The notes below the pieces were generated by a model. The model was not told the origin of the DNA and did no database searches. It saw only the letters and a list, made by a program, of their open reading frames with translations. DNA of 64,000 bases, taken from contig NZ_JAUQON010000010.1 of the NCBI RefSeq assembly GCF_030580955.1, forward strand, positions 1 to 64,000, given 5' to 3'. Positions 1-8,328 of this stretch are shown here, one piece after another. Source of the DNA: Hymenobacter convexus (GTDB lineage: Bacteria; Bacteroidota; Bacteroidia; Cytophagales; Hymenobacteraceae). A program made the translations under genes and the position numbers. Numbering within the stretch: the stretch's first letter is position 1; each line of letters begins with the position of its first letter.

Positions 1-28
1 GTCGGTCGCCGCCAACCTTATCAACAGG

Positions 29-79
29 AAATCCCTTCAGGATGCTTTCGCCAGCAGCCCGAAGGGATTTTTGCTTTTT
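29..79 (+). terminator. Rho-independent terminator of a gene upstream of the window
   Basis: Arms AAATCCCTTC (29-38) and GAAGGGATTT (61-70) pair perfectly over 10 bp around a 22-nt loop and are followed by a T-rich tract. It most likely ends a + strand gene lying left of the window. Confidence 0.6.
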
Positions 80-225
80 AAACGATTTTAAATATCTATG
101 CCATTTTGAAATTATTTAATTAAACTAGCTGTAGGAATGATGGCTTATAAGTATATTAAGCCCTAATTTGTGCTTACGTGTGTTGTCAAAATGATTGATT
201 AGTCAATGTATAAGAAAGGAAATAT

Positions 226-2292
226 ATGCAATTGACTTATCCATGGTTTTTGCTGGGCCTTTTTGCGGTTGCTGTTCCTGTTGTGATTCATTTACTGCAG
301 CTGCGTCGGCCACAACGAGTGCTGTTTACAAATACTGCGTTTATTCGGGAGGTGGAGATGGTGACTGTACGTCATCGGCAAATTCAGCAATGGCTCATTT
401 TGCTAGCTAGAGGGTTGGCAATTGTTGCATTAGTATTTGTTTTTTGCCAGCCATTTATTCCAGCTGAAAAGGAGACTAAGCTTTTGGCAAAAAGCAGTGC
501 TATGGATGTGTGGGTGGATAATAGTAACAGCATGCAGGTGCGAACGATAACGGGAGACAACTTGCTACAAGAAGCGACTGCGCAAGCGGGATTGTTGGGG
601 CGGGGAAATAGGTCAATAAGTTTACGGTTGCTTAATGTTGGAAAGAAAGCAGGCAGCTATGCTGAGTACGAGAATGGGTTAGAAAAATTAAAGCTTGAGG
701 AGGGAAATGGCGTTTTCAGAGGTGACATAGTTGATGGGAATGCTCCGTTTTATTTGTTCTCTGATTTTCAGAAAAGCTTCTTTTCGGCCAAACTGCTCGA
801 TAAGTTTGGCAGTAACAGACAGGTTGTTTTGGTGCCGCTAAAAGGCAAACAAACAGCGAATATTTATGTAGATAGTGTGTGGTTGGATGATGCTTTCGTG
901 CGGCTACATACCAATATTGGATTACATATCCGGGTGCGGAACGGGGGGCAGGCGGATGCCGTGGATTGTCAGATAAAGGTGCTTCTGGCTACTAGACAGG
1001 CGGTTGCTTTTCGGGTGAGTGTGGCTGCTGGCAAAGCGATGACAACGGTGGCGCAAGTACGACTTGACAACAATGCGATGGTGGAGGGCCAGGTGATACT
1101 AGAAGACCGGCCGGTAACGTTCGATAACACCTACTATTTTACATTGCAGCCGGCGGCGGCTATTCGAGTTCTGGAAATTGGAGATGAACCGGTGACGCAA
1201 CAACTGTATGGAAACGAGCCCTTGTTTGCCTATTCTTTTGCAAAAAATGGGAACGTGGATTTTGGCTTGCTGAAGCAAGCTAATTTGATACTGGTGAGCG
1301 GAGTACAGCGCGTGGATGCTGGCTTACGCGAGGCATTGGTGTCGGCGGTGGGGCGTGGCGCTAGTATTGTGATTGTACCATCGGCGGCCGGTAGTGCGCG
1401 TGCTTCTTATGACCTTTTGTTTAAAACATTAGGTTTGGGAACTGTGCAATGGGAAGAAAACGCGCCTAACCCTGAACTACGCGAGGTGGACATGCCCAGT
1501 ACGCAGGAGCCGTTTTTTCGAGATGTATTTGGGGCCCAGCAGCGGGCGGTGACGATGCCACGCGTGGCACCAGTACTGCGCTGGTCGCGGACCGGAACGG
1601 ATATTATGCGGTTGCGGGACGGCGAAAGCTATTTAGCAAGCTTTGCCAGCGGAACGGGGCGCGTGTACGTTTTTTCAGCGCCGTTTGCCGTCGCCTATTC
1701 GGATTTCGTTGAGCACGCTTTGTTTGTGCCCGTAATGTATCGGATGGCGATGCTGAGCTACCGGAACGAGCAATTGCCAGCTTATCGCCTCGACCAAGGG
1801 GCGGTGACTCTGAAGCTGCCACCTGCTGCTAATGTTGCCTCCACTGCAGGACGTAGCGACGAGGCGGCGTTTCGAATGGTGAAGGATAGTTTAACGCTGA
1901 TTCCAGCGCAACGAGTAGCGGGGTCGGAGGTGCATTTGGCGCTGCCCGAGGCAATGAATGTACCGGGCTTTTATCAGGTACGCCAAGGGGAGCGGCTGTT
2001 GACGACGCTGGCCTTTAATGCGAACAAGCGCGAGTCGGAGCTGGATGCTTATTCGGCCGATGATTTGCGGCAACTGCTAGGTAGCAGCCATCCTAATGTG
2101 CGAGTGGTGGAAGGCGGAGCCGATGGGGCGGGACTGGCAGCGGATAGTGCCGAGCAAACGGGTACGCCACTGTGGCGTTACTTCCTGGCGGCCGCGCTGG
2201 TCTTTCTGTTGGTGGAAGCGCTGTTAGTCCGTTTTGGGCGCCGGTCAGCAGCGGCTGGACAAGGCAGTGCGGTAGGTGGAGTGGCAGTTTAG
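226..2292 (+). CDS. BatA domain-containing membrane protein
   Basis: This 688-aa protein has the N-terminal double-transmembrane BatA domain: one hydrophobic helix at about residues 4-24 and a second at about 56-78. A further helix near 655-675 is followed by a short basic tail. Between them lies a predicted periplasmic region that begins with DNSNS at residues 98-102, matching the DxSxS metal-site motif of von Willebrand A domains. BatA-type proteins belong to the aerotolerance (Bat) group, but their biochemical role is poorly defined. The ATG is preceded by AAGAAAGGA. Two DUF4199 genes and a glycosyltransferase follow on the same strand with short gaps, so they are probably cotranscribed. 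The 5' half is much AT-richer than the rest of the window (positions 421-480 contain 21 G/C in 60). Confidence 0.85.
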   Translation: MQLTYPWFLLGLFAVAVPVVIHLLQLRRPQRVLFTNTAFIREVEMVTVRHRQIQQWLILLARGLAIVALVFVFCQPFIPAEKETKLLAKSSAMDVWVDNSNSMQVRTITGDNLLQEATAQAGLLGRGNRSISLRLLNVGKKAGSYAEYENGLEKLKLEEGNGVFRGDIVDGNAPFYLFSDFQKSFFSAKLLDKFGSNRQVVLVPLKGKQTANIYVDSVWLDDAFVRLHTNIGLHIRVRNGGQADAVDCQIKVLLATRQAVAFRVSVAAGKAMTTVAQVRLDNNAMVEGQVILEDRPVTFDNTYYFTLQPAAAIRVLEIGDEPVTQQLYGNEPLFAYSFAKNGNVDFGLLKQANLILVSGVQRVDAGLREALVSAVGRGASIVIVPSAAGSARASYDLLFKTLGLGTVQWEENAPNPELREVDMPSTQEPFFRDVFGAQQRAVTMPRVAPVLRWSRTGTDIMRLRDGESYLASFASGTGRVYVFSAPFAVAYSDFVEHALFVPVMYRMAMLSYRNEQLPAYRLDQGAVTLKLPPAANVASTAGRSDEAAFRMVKDSLTLIPAQRVAGSEVHLALPEAMNVPGFYQVRQGERLLTTLAFNANKRESELDAYSADDLRQLLGSSHPNVRVVEGGADGAGLAADSAEQTGTPLWRYFLAAALVFLLVEALLVRFGRRSAAAGQGSAVGGVAV

Positions 2293-2355
2293 AGCGGAAG
2301 CCGGGGCCAACGCAAGCCTGGGGCGTAACTTGCGGCCTAAACTTACAAGTGGCTT

Positions 2356-2913
2356 ATGGTAGATTCTTCCGGTGCCCCCCTTACTACGCGAACCGACTCG
2401 TCAGCGCGGGTGGTGACGCAGCTTGCGCTCAAATTTGGTGTGGGCGTGGGGTTGGTTTGCGTGCTGTGGATGGTGGGGTTGCAACTGACTGACAACAACG
2501 GATTTGGGCCTAAGCAACTGCTGGCGCAACTGCTGGTGCCGCTGGTGGCGGTGGCCAGCGAATGGCAGCTGCGGCGGCAGTTGAAGCCAGCAAAGCCGGG
2601 CCTGGGCCGCTCCCTAGGCGTGGGAGCGTTGACAGTATTGCTGGCGGCGGTGGTTTCGGCAGTTGGCGTGCTGGGCCTGGCGGTCGGGGCAGGCGAAACG
2701 GCCGTGGCCCGTCATCGGGCCGAGGTGAAAGAAATTGTGCAGGCGCAGCAGCGCGAAGCCGCGAAGCAGGGCGTGTCGGTGGCCGTGCGGGAGCAGCAAT
2801 TAAAGCAAGTAGATGGCCTGGCGGTGGGTGGCATGGCGAGCAGCAATTTTCTGCAGGTGATGGTGCTGGGGTTGTTGTTGGCGGTACCGGCGGGGATATT
2901 CTTGCGCGAATAA
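2356..2913 (+). CDS. DUF4199 domain-containing membrane protein (first copy)
   Basis: This 185-aa integral membrane protein has four hydrophobic segments: about residues 26-46, 55-70, 85-110 and 163-182. A charged, Gln-rich stretch around 115-145 separates the last two. That layout matches DUF4199 proteins of Bacteroidota, whose function is unknown. It starts 63 nt after the BatA gene and ends 36 nt before a second DUF4199 gene, so the three are likely one transcription unit. The DUF4199 assignment rests on layout and neighbourhood more than on sharp motifs. It is clearly protein-coding, because frame, length and helix pattern are consistent. Confidence 0.7.
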   Translation: MVDSSGAPLTTRTDSSARVVTQLALKFGVGVGLVCVLWMVGLQLTDNNGFGPKQLLAQLLVPLVAVASEWQLRRQLKPAKPGLGRSLGVGALTVLLAAVVSAVGVLGLAVGAGETAVARHRAEVKEIVQAQQREAAKQGVSVAVREQQLKQVDGLAVGGMASSNFLQVMVLGLLLAVPAGIFLRE

Positions 2914-2949
2914 TTCTGATTACCTTTCGGCTCACTTCAATTTTTCGAA

Positions 2950-3474
2950 ATGGAAACAAATACTACTTCGGTTACAACGACGTCGGTAGCAGTGCGCTAC
3001 GGCGTGCTCACGGGCTTGCTGAGCATCATCTTTTCCTTTATTCTGTTCGTCACGCATGCCGACCAATCACCGGTTAGATGGCTGAGCCTGGCCATTTTGG
3101 TTGGCGGAATGGTGTTGGCGCACAACGCTTATAAGCAGGGCAACCAAGGCTTCATGAATTATTCGGAAGGCTTGGGCATTGGCGCAATCATGAGCTTGAT
3201 TTCGGGGACTTTGTCCACGGCATTTAGCTACGTTTATATGAATTTTGTCGACCCCGATTACATGGCACGGGTTGTGGAAACTACCCGGGCCAAAATGGAA
3301 GAAAAGGGTGGCTTGACCGATGAGCAAATCGACCAGGCCATCGTTATGATGAAAAAATTCAGCTCCGGAGGCTGGATGATATTATTTGGGGTGGTGGGCT
3401 CGTTGTTGTTCGGCTTTTTAATTGCATTGGTCGTTTCGGCGATTACTAAAAACTCCAAACCAGAGTTTGAATAA
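2950..3474 (+). CDS. DUF4199 domain-containing membrane protein (second copy)
   Basis: This 174-aa protein has predicted helices near residues 18-36, 44-60, 72-95 and 140-165. The central section MNYSEGLGIGAIMSLIS (residues 63-79) and the following amphipathic stretch with many Lys and Glu are typical of DUF4199 proteins. Function is unknown. A TACCTTTC sequence at 2921-2928 is one base from the Bacteroidota -7 box and could drive this gene separately. The 3' end overlaps the likely start of the following glycosyltransferase by 8 nt, which points to translational coupling. Confidence 0.8.
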   Translation: METNTTSVTTTSVAVRYGVLTGLLSIIFSFILFVTHADQSPVRWLSLAILVGGMVLAHNAYKQGNQGFMNYSEGLGIGAIMSLISGTLSTAFSYVYMNFVDPDYMARVVETTRAKMEEKGGLTDEQIDQAIVMMKKFSSGGWMILFGVVGSLLFGFLIALVVSAITKNSKPEFE

Positions 3475-4444
3475 ATCAGCTCCTAAATTCCCGGTGGAAA
3501 TTTCCATCGTGATTCCGCTGCTCAACGAAGCAGAGTCGTTGCCGGAACTTACCCGCTGGATTGCGCAGGTATTGCGGGCGCGTGGGCTTACGTACGAAGT
3601 GATTTTGATTGACGACGGCTCGACGGATAATTCGTGGGAGGTAATTGAGGAACTGTCGGCGGCTGATGAGACCCTGCGCGGCATCCGTTTCAACCGGAAC
3701 TACGGCAAATCGGCGGCGCTCAATGTGGGCTTTGAGGCGGCGCGGGGGCGGGTGGTATGCACCATGGACGCCGATTTGCAGGACTCGCCCGAAGAATTGC
3801 CGGAACTGTACCGCATGATAGTGGAGGACAAGTACGACCTGGTTAGCGGCTGGAAACAGAAGCGCTACGACCCGTTGTCGAAAACCATTCCGACCAAGCT
3901 GTTTAACGGGGCCACGCGGTTGATGTCGGGCATTCAGCTGCATGACTTCAACTGCGGGCTGAAGTCCTACGATTCGCGCGTGGTGAAGAGCATTGAAGTG
4001 TACGGCGAGATGCACCGCTACATTCCGGTAATTGCGAAATGGAACGGCTTTCGCAAGATTGGCGAGAAGGTGGTGCAGCACCAGGAACGGAAGTACGGCG
4101 TGACAAAATTTGGGTTGGAACGCTTCATCTTCGGCTTCCTCGACTTGATGAGCATCACCTTTGTAGGACGCTTCCGGCGCGCACCAATGCACTTTTTTGG
4201 GACATTGGGCACGCTTTCCTTCTTGGTGGGGCTGCTGATTACGCTGTGGCTGACGGGAGAGAAAGTGTGGCTGTCGCTGCACAATTTGAAGGCCCGGCAG
4301 GTGACGGAACAGCCGCTGTTTTTTCTGGCTCTGACGGCCGTTATCGTGGGCGTGATGTTGTTTGTATCCGGGTTTTTGGGAGAAATGATTCAATTAAACG
4401 GCCCGCGTCGAAACGATTATCTAGTGCGGGAAACTATTAATTAA
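3467..4444 (+). CDS. Glycosyltransferase family 2, membrane-anchored
   Basis: The GT2 domain occupies about residues 12-240. Visible motifs are the nucleotide-binding VILIDDGSTDNSW, the metal-binding DADLQDSPEELP and the acceptor-side FNCGLKSYD. Two C-terminal transmembrane helices follow, the pattern of DPM/GtrB-like enzymes that move a sugar from a nucleotide donor to a polyprenyl phosphate at the inner membrane. The sugar cannot be read from sequence. There is no ATG before the catalytic domain. TTG at 3467 overlaps the stop of the DUF4199 gene and gives a short leader; TTG at 3422 and GTG at 3494 are alternatives. A GT4 gene follows after an AT-rich inverted repeat. Confidence 0.85.
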   Translation: MNKSAPKFPVEISIVIPLLNEAESLPELTRWIAQVLRARGLTYEVILIDDGSTDNSWEVIEELSAADETLRGIRFNRNYGKSAALNVGFEAARGRVVCTMDADLQDSPEELPELYRMIVEDKYDLVSGWKQKRYDPLSKTIPTKLFNGATRLMSGIQLHDFNCGLKSYDSRVVKSIEVYGEMHRYIPVIAKWNGFRKIGEKVVQHQERKYGVTKFGLERFIFGFLDLMSITFVGRFRRAPMHFFGTLGTLSFLVGLLITLWLTGEKVWLSLHNLKARQVTEQPLFFLALTAVIVGVMLFVSGFLGEMIQLNGPRRNDYLVRETIN

Positions 4445-4452
4445 TTCATTTA

Positions 4453-4523
4453 ACATTTATCAATTAACATTTAACATGTGCCGTGGGCGCTAATGTGATT
4501 GTTGAATGCTAATTGATAAATGT
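4453..4523. repeat. AT-rich long inverted repeat upstream of GT4 gene
   Basis: Arms 4453-4476 and 4500-4523 (24 nt each, two mismatches, 23-nt loop) carry the core ACATTTATCAATTA. The right arm ends 8 nt before the ATG of the downstream glycosyltransferase. Confidence 0.8.
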
Positions 4524-4531
4524 CAAATTAG

Positions 4532-5671
4532 ATGAAGGTTGTAATTATTGGGCCGGCTTACCCGCTGCGGGGAGGATTGGCGACTTACAATGAGCGGTTG
4601 GCGCGGGCATTTAAGGAAGCCGGCGACACGGTGCGTATCGTAACATTCTCGCTGCAATACCCGGATTTTTTATTTCCGGGCCAGACGCAGTTTAGCACCG
4701 AGGCGGAGCCGGCTGATTTGGATATTGAGGTTAGCTTAAATTCGGTGAACCCGTTGTCGTGGTGGCGCGTGGGGCGGAAACTACGGGCGGAGCGGCCTGA
4801 TTTAGTGGTGTTTCGTTTCTGGCTGCCATTTATGGGGCCGGCGCTGGGGACGGTGGCGCGGCTGGTGCGCGGCAATGGGCACACGCGGGTAGTGGCCATT
4901 ACCGACAACGTGATTCCGCACGAAAAGCGGCCGGGCGATGGGCCGCTGGCGCGCTATTTCCTGAGTGCCTGCGATGGGTTTGTGACCATGAGCCGCAGCG
5001 TGCTCAACGACTTGAAAGGAATGGGATTTGGCAGCAAGCCGGCTCTGTACCGGCCGCATCCGCTGTACGACAATTTCGGGCCCGTAAAACCCAAAAGTGA
5101 AGCCCTGGCCGCCTTGAAACTGGGGCATGAATCCGGCTATTTATTATTCTTCGGATTTATCAGAGCTTACAAAGGGCTGGATGTTTTACTTGAAGCCTTT
5201 GCCGATACGCGCCTGGCCGCGCTGCCTATCAAGCTAATTATTGCCGGCGAATTTTACGAAGACGCCGCGCCGTACGAGGAATTAATTCGGCGCCATCAAT
5301 TAGAAAATAGAATCGTGCGAGCTACGGATTTTATTCCAAACGAAAAGGTGGTAGATTATTTCTGCGCGGCTGATTTAATTATGCAGCCCTATAAAGACGC
5401 GACGCAAAGCGGGGTGTCGCAAATAGCGTATCATTTTGAGCGGCCCATGCTGGTGACGGACGTAGGGGGACTGGCCGAGTTAATTCCGAATGGCGTAGTG
5501 GGCTACGTGGTGCCGCCAACACCAGCAGCCATTGCCGATGCGGTAGTAGATTTTTATGCAAACCAGCGCGAGGCTGGGTTTTCTGCTCATGTGCGCGAGG
5601 AGAAAAAACGGTTTTCGTGGCCACTGATGGTGGCGGCGCTGAAAGAAGTGGCCGCCCCAACAGCCGGTTAG
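4532..5671 (+). CDS. Glycosyltransferase family 4
   Basis: This 379-aa GT-B enzyme starts with MKVVIIGPAYPLRGGLATYN, the nucleotide-fold start plus glycine-rich loop of GT4 retaining transferases. The C-terminal half has FFGFIRAYKGLDVLLEAF and the donor-binding stretch DATQSGVSQIAYHFERPML followed by TDVGGLAEL. It is cytoplasmic and likely adds a sugar to a lipid-linked or surface glycan together with the GT2 enzyme upstream. The exact substrate is unknown. An AT-rich inverted repeat lies directly before the ATG, leaving no space for a promoter after it. The gene is somewhat AT-richer than the window average, like its upstream neighbours. Confidence 0.85.
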   Translation: MKVVIIGPAYPLRGGLATYNERLARAFKEAGDTVRIVTFSLQYPDFLFPGQTQFSTEAEPADLDIEVSLNSVNPLSWWRVGRKLRAERPDLVVFRFWLPFMGPALGTVARLVRGNGHTRVVAITDNVIPHEKRPGDGPLARYFLSACDGFVTMSRSVLNDLKGMGFGSKPALYRPHPLYDNFGPVKPKSEALAALKLGHESGYLLFFGFIRAYKGLDVLLEAFADTRLAALPIKLIIAGEFYEDAAPYEELIRRHQLENRIVRATDFIPNEKVVDYFCAADLIMQPYKDATQSGVSQIAYHFERPMLVTDVGGLAELIPNGVVGYVVPPTPAAIADAVVDFYANQREAGFSAHVREEKKRFSWPLMVAALKEVAAPTAG

Positions 5672-5723
5672 GTAAAGCGGGATGGACTAGCTAATTTGCC
5701 AACGCAATTAGTTAGCACCGCTT

Positions 5724-6140
5724 ATGAGTACTGTTCCTGTATCGGGTTTTGAGGATTTTGTGGCCGCTTTGCCCACTGAGCGCCAGCCGGTAGTGCGTCA
5801 GGTGTGGCAGTTGGTGCGCCAGGCCATGCCGGCCGGCTACACGGAGCACTTTGGCCCGAAGTATCTGGAGTTTCGGGCAGGGCCGGATATGTACATTGGA
5901 TTAGCCAACCAAAAGGGCCACCTGAGCCTGCACGTGGTGCCCATGTACCTGAAGCCGGCGCTGCAGGAAGGACTGGCGGCGGCCGCGCCCAAGCTCAAAA
6001 TGGGCAAAGGCTGCGTGAATTTTAAAAAAGCGGAAGAACTGCCACTGGCGGCGCTGACCGAGCTAATTGCCGCCACCGCGCCGGCCGATTATCAGGCCCA
6101 ACTGCTAGCAGTGCGCAGTGCATCGCGCAAAAAAGCTTAG
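5724..6140 (+). CDS. DUF1801 domain-containing protein
   Basis: This 138-aa soluble protein resembles the DUF1801 (YdhG/YdeI-like) family: a short helical start, then EHFGPKYLEFRAGPDMYIGLA, MYLKPALQEGL, and the C-terminal LKMGKGCVNFKKAEELP, which is the usual GKGCIRFKK-type signature. Function is unknown; family members are small cytoplasmic proteins. It stands alone on + and its stop codon overlaps the stop of the convergent GT9 gene by 4 nt, so the two genes share their 3' ends. Confidence 0.85.
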   Translation: MSTVPVSGFEDFVAALPTERQPVVRQVWQLVRQAMPAGYTEHFGPKYLEFRAGPDMYIGLANQKGHLSLHVVPMYLKPALQEGLAAAAPKLKMGKGCVNFKKAEELPLAALTELIAATAPADYQAQLLAVRSASRKKA

Positions 6141-7309
6141 GCAACCGGTTTTTCGAGCGGCACGCTTTCGCGCACGGCTTGCAGTACTTTGGCGGCCGGC
6201 AGGTCTTCCATGCAGCTAGTGCCCAGGCGGCAGGTGCCCCGGTAGAAGCACACGCATTCCTTGTTGGGCTGCACAATTTGGCCGCGGCCGTAGAGGTCGA
6301 ATTCGTGGGGGTTGAAGATGTTGTTCATCAGGATGGTGGGCTTGCCGAGGGCGATGCTGATGTGCATGCCCATGGTGACCTGCGTCACGATGCCGTCCAT
6401 CTGGTGCATCAGGTTGATGAACCGGGGCAGGGGGAAGGTGCCGAGGTAGGCGGCGCCGGTGGCGACGTGCAGCTCGCGGTTGCGGGCGTCTTCGGCTTCG
6501 CCGCCCAGCAGCACGGGCGTGTAGCCAGCGGCTTGCAGGCCATGGATGAGTTCAATCCACTTTTCGGTGCTCCAGAGGCGGGTGGTCCACCGGTCGCCGC
6601 AGCCGGTGTTCAGGCCAATGCGGGGGCGGGCGGCGGGCAGCGCGCTCCAGTCGTAGCCTTTGTCCTGGTGGGTGTCGAAAACGTATTCTTCGCCGCGGAA
6701 ATCGAAGCCGCAGAGCTCGAAGATTTCCTGCACGTAGGGCTTGGTATTGGCTAAGCTGGTTTGGTCGAAGACGCCGGTGAGGAATTTGTGCTCAGCCAGT
6801 TGGTTCACGGGCCAGGCCACGCCGTCGTAGGGGCGCAGGGCGTAGCCAAACTTCTCTTTGGCCGTGATGCTGTTCAGCAGCACGCAGGCTTCCTTTTCCT
6901 TGTCGAGGTTGATAACGACGTCGAACTCGCGGCCCTGCAACTGCAGGGCGCTGGCAAAATCGAATTTCAGAATCTCCTCAATCTCGCCCTGGGGCAGGAT
7001 GGCGGGCGTGTGCGTGAGCCAGGTGATGGCGCAGCCGGGCTGCTCCTGGCGCAGGCGCCGTAGCAGCGGCGTGGTCCGGATAACATCGCCGATGGCCCCG
7101 AGCTTGATAATCAGAATCCGGCTGGTGACGGGCGCGTACACCGGGCAACCGTCGCACACGTAGCCCTCGGTTTTGTTGGGGCGGCAGGGGAGGTCGCCGC
7201 GGAAATGGCGGCAATCGGGGTGAACCAGAACAGAATCGAGCAGGTGGGGCACGGGAGGAGCGGGCGAATGAAGGGGTAAAAATAGCAGGTGGCGTGGTCC
7301 GCTATCCAT
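6137..7309 (-). CDS. Glycosyltransferase family 9 with N- and C-terminal Cys clusters
   Basis: The core has the ADP-heptose:LPS heptosyltransferase (GT9) fold: ILIIKLGAIGDVIRTTPLL at the N-terminal domain, IGLNTGCGDRWTTRLW and VLLGGEAEDARN in the C-terminal domain. Such enzymes add heptose or a related sugar to LPS core or surface glycan in the cytoplasm. Before the core sits a Cys cluster (DCRHFRGDLPCRPN, then YVCDGC) and near the end a second one (ECVCFYRGTCRLGTSC), four Cys each. ATG at 7309 is used because the next upstream ATG lies beyond the terminator of the neighbouring gene; GTG at 7252 is also possible. It runs convergent to the DUF1801 gene. Confidence 0.85.
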   Translation of the reverse strand: MDSGPRHLLFLPLHSPAPPVPHLLDSVLVHPDCRHFRGDLPCRPNKTEGYVCDGCPVYAPVTSRILIIKLGAIGDVIRTTPLLRRLRQEQPGCAITWLTHTPAILPQGEIEEILKFDFASALQLQGREFDVVINLDKEKEACVLLNSITAKEKFGYALRPYDGVAWPVNQLAEHKFLTGVFDQTSLANTKPYVQEIFELCGFDFRGEEYVFDTHQDKGYDWSALPAARPRIGLNTGCGDRWTTRLWSTEKWIELIHGLQAAGYTPVLLGGEAEDARNRELHVATGAAYLGTFPLPRFINLMHQMDGIVTQVTMGMHISIALGKPTILMNNIFNPHEFDLYGRGQIVQPNKECVCFYRGTCRLGTSCMEDLPAAKVLQAVRESVPLEKPVA

Positions 7310-7343
7310 AAAAAAACTGCCGCTACCCATTGGGTAGCGGCAG
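7310..7343 (-). terminator. Terminator of the DUF6252-like lipoprotein gene
   Basis: A perfect 12-bp stem (7317-7328 with 7332-7343) closes on a 3-nt loop and, read on the minus strand, is followed by seven T. It lies 27 nt after the stop of the lipoprotein gene at 7370-7861. Confidence 0.9.
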
Positions 7344-7369
7344 CCGGGCAATGCGGAAACGAATCCGGA

Positions 7370-7861
7370 CTAGTATTTCACGTTGAACGTGCCGTTGGTA
7401 ACCGTTTTAGTGGCATTCGCGGAATTCTTGCCCGTGAAGGTGAATGTGCCGGCGATGTTGGAAGCGCCCGTGGTAGTAGAAGCCGCGTAGGTGGTGACCA
7501 CAATGCTGCCCGAAGTAGACTCGTAGAAGTCGCTGGTGTTGCCGCTGGCCAGATAGGTAGCGTCTTCGTTGGACGTGGCCGACAGGGTATAGGTGCCCGT
7601 GGCCTTGGGCAACGTCAGCAGCACGCCCTTATTGGCCGTGCCAGTGCCGCTAACACCCGAAACGATAATTTGATTGCCGACCACGGTGGCACCCGACGTA
7701 GTGGCCGTGACAGCCGCGCCATCGACGGTATAGGTAACGCCGGTGGTGGCAGCAGGGGGAGTGGGGGTAGGGGTGTCTTCGCTCTTTTTCGAGCAGGCGG
7801 CCAAGGAAACCAGTGCCAGCATCGTGGTAGCGGTACGAAGCGAGGGTAAAGAAAGCATCAT
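7370..7861 (-). CDS. Small lipoprotein, DUF6252-like
   Basis: The 163-aa product starts MMLSLPSLRTATTMLALVSLAACSKK: a signal peptide with the lipobox SLAAC, so Cys is expected to be lipidated after cleavage. A Thr/Pro linker follows. The rest is a beta-rich domain ending in the TGTYTLSAT and GTFTFTGKN blocks seen in DUF6252-type lipoproteins, whose function is unknown. The reading frame is open further upstream, but the start is placed at the tandem ATGs 7861/7858 because only these give a signal peptide and because a -7 box lies at 7916-7923. It is divergent from a second lipoprotein of the same type at 8329. Confidence 0.8.
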   Translation of the reverse strand: MMLSLPSLRTATTMLALVSLAACSKKSEDTPTPTPPAATTGVTYTVDGAAVTATTSGATVVGNQIIVSGVSGTGTANKGVLLTLPKATGTYTLSATSNEDATYLASGNTSDFYESTSGSIVVTTYAASTTTGASNIAGTFTFTGKNSANATKTVTNGTFNVKY

Positions 7862-8328
7862 AAAAAAAGAAAGGGAAAAAAAGAATGCGGCCGGCACTCG
7901 CCGGGCCAAGTTATTCAAAGGTAAGTGGCAAAATCTTCCCGGCAAATGGGCGATGAACAGCGGGTGTGAGCGCGGAGGTGGTAGGGCCGGGGCGAAAATG
8001 CGCCGGCCCGGTCGTTCCATAAAGCGGGGCAACCATGGGCTTGCTCAACCACCAACCGGACCGAAGCGCCACCCCACACCACGTGCAAGCCGGACGCGCG
8101 GCCCCACCTTTAAGAACGTGCTCCTTGCCGTGCAGAAACTGGTAACCGCTAAATGTCCTTTTCAGCCGTGCGGCCTGGGCTTGGGAAAGCGGCTTGAGCA
8201 ATGCATAGCACCTCATTTCCTCACCACCAAGCCGTAGAAAAAGCCGTTGGCAAAAGTCTGATTAACAGAAAAGTTAGGTTGCCATCACCCGCATGGCTGC
8301 GTAGGTTTAGCGCTACACTTTTTTGTTC
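7862..8328. other. 467-nt intergenic region between divergent lipoprotein genes
   Basis: The left end holds a promoter for the minus-strand lipoprotein gene (7916-7946). No convincing gene, RNA or repeat was seen in the rest. Short ORFs cross it on both strands but lack recognisable features. Confidence 0.5.
7916..7946 (-). promoter_or_regulatory. Bacteroidota-type promoter of the lipoprotein gene
   Basis: On the minus strand TTTG (7946-7943), 19 nt and TACCTTTG (7923-7916) match the -33/-7 consensus TTTG / TAnnTTTG of the Bacteroidota primary sigma factor. The box lies 54 nt before the ATG. Confidence 0.7.

Noticed and set aside
7911..8216. 101-codon minus-strand ORF in the lipoprotein gap
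   Set aside because: No signal peptide, domain or ribosome-binding context, and it overlaps the promoter region of the lipoprotein gene. Coding potential cannot be excluded without conservation data.
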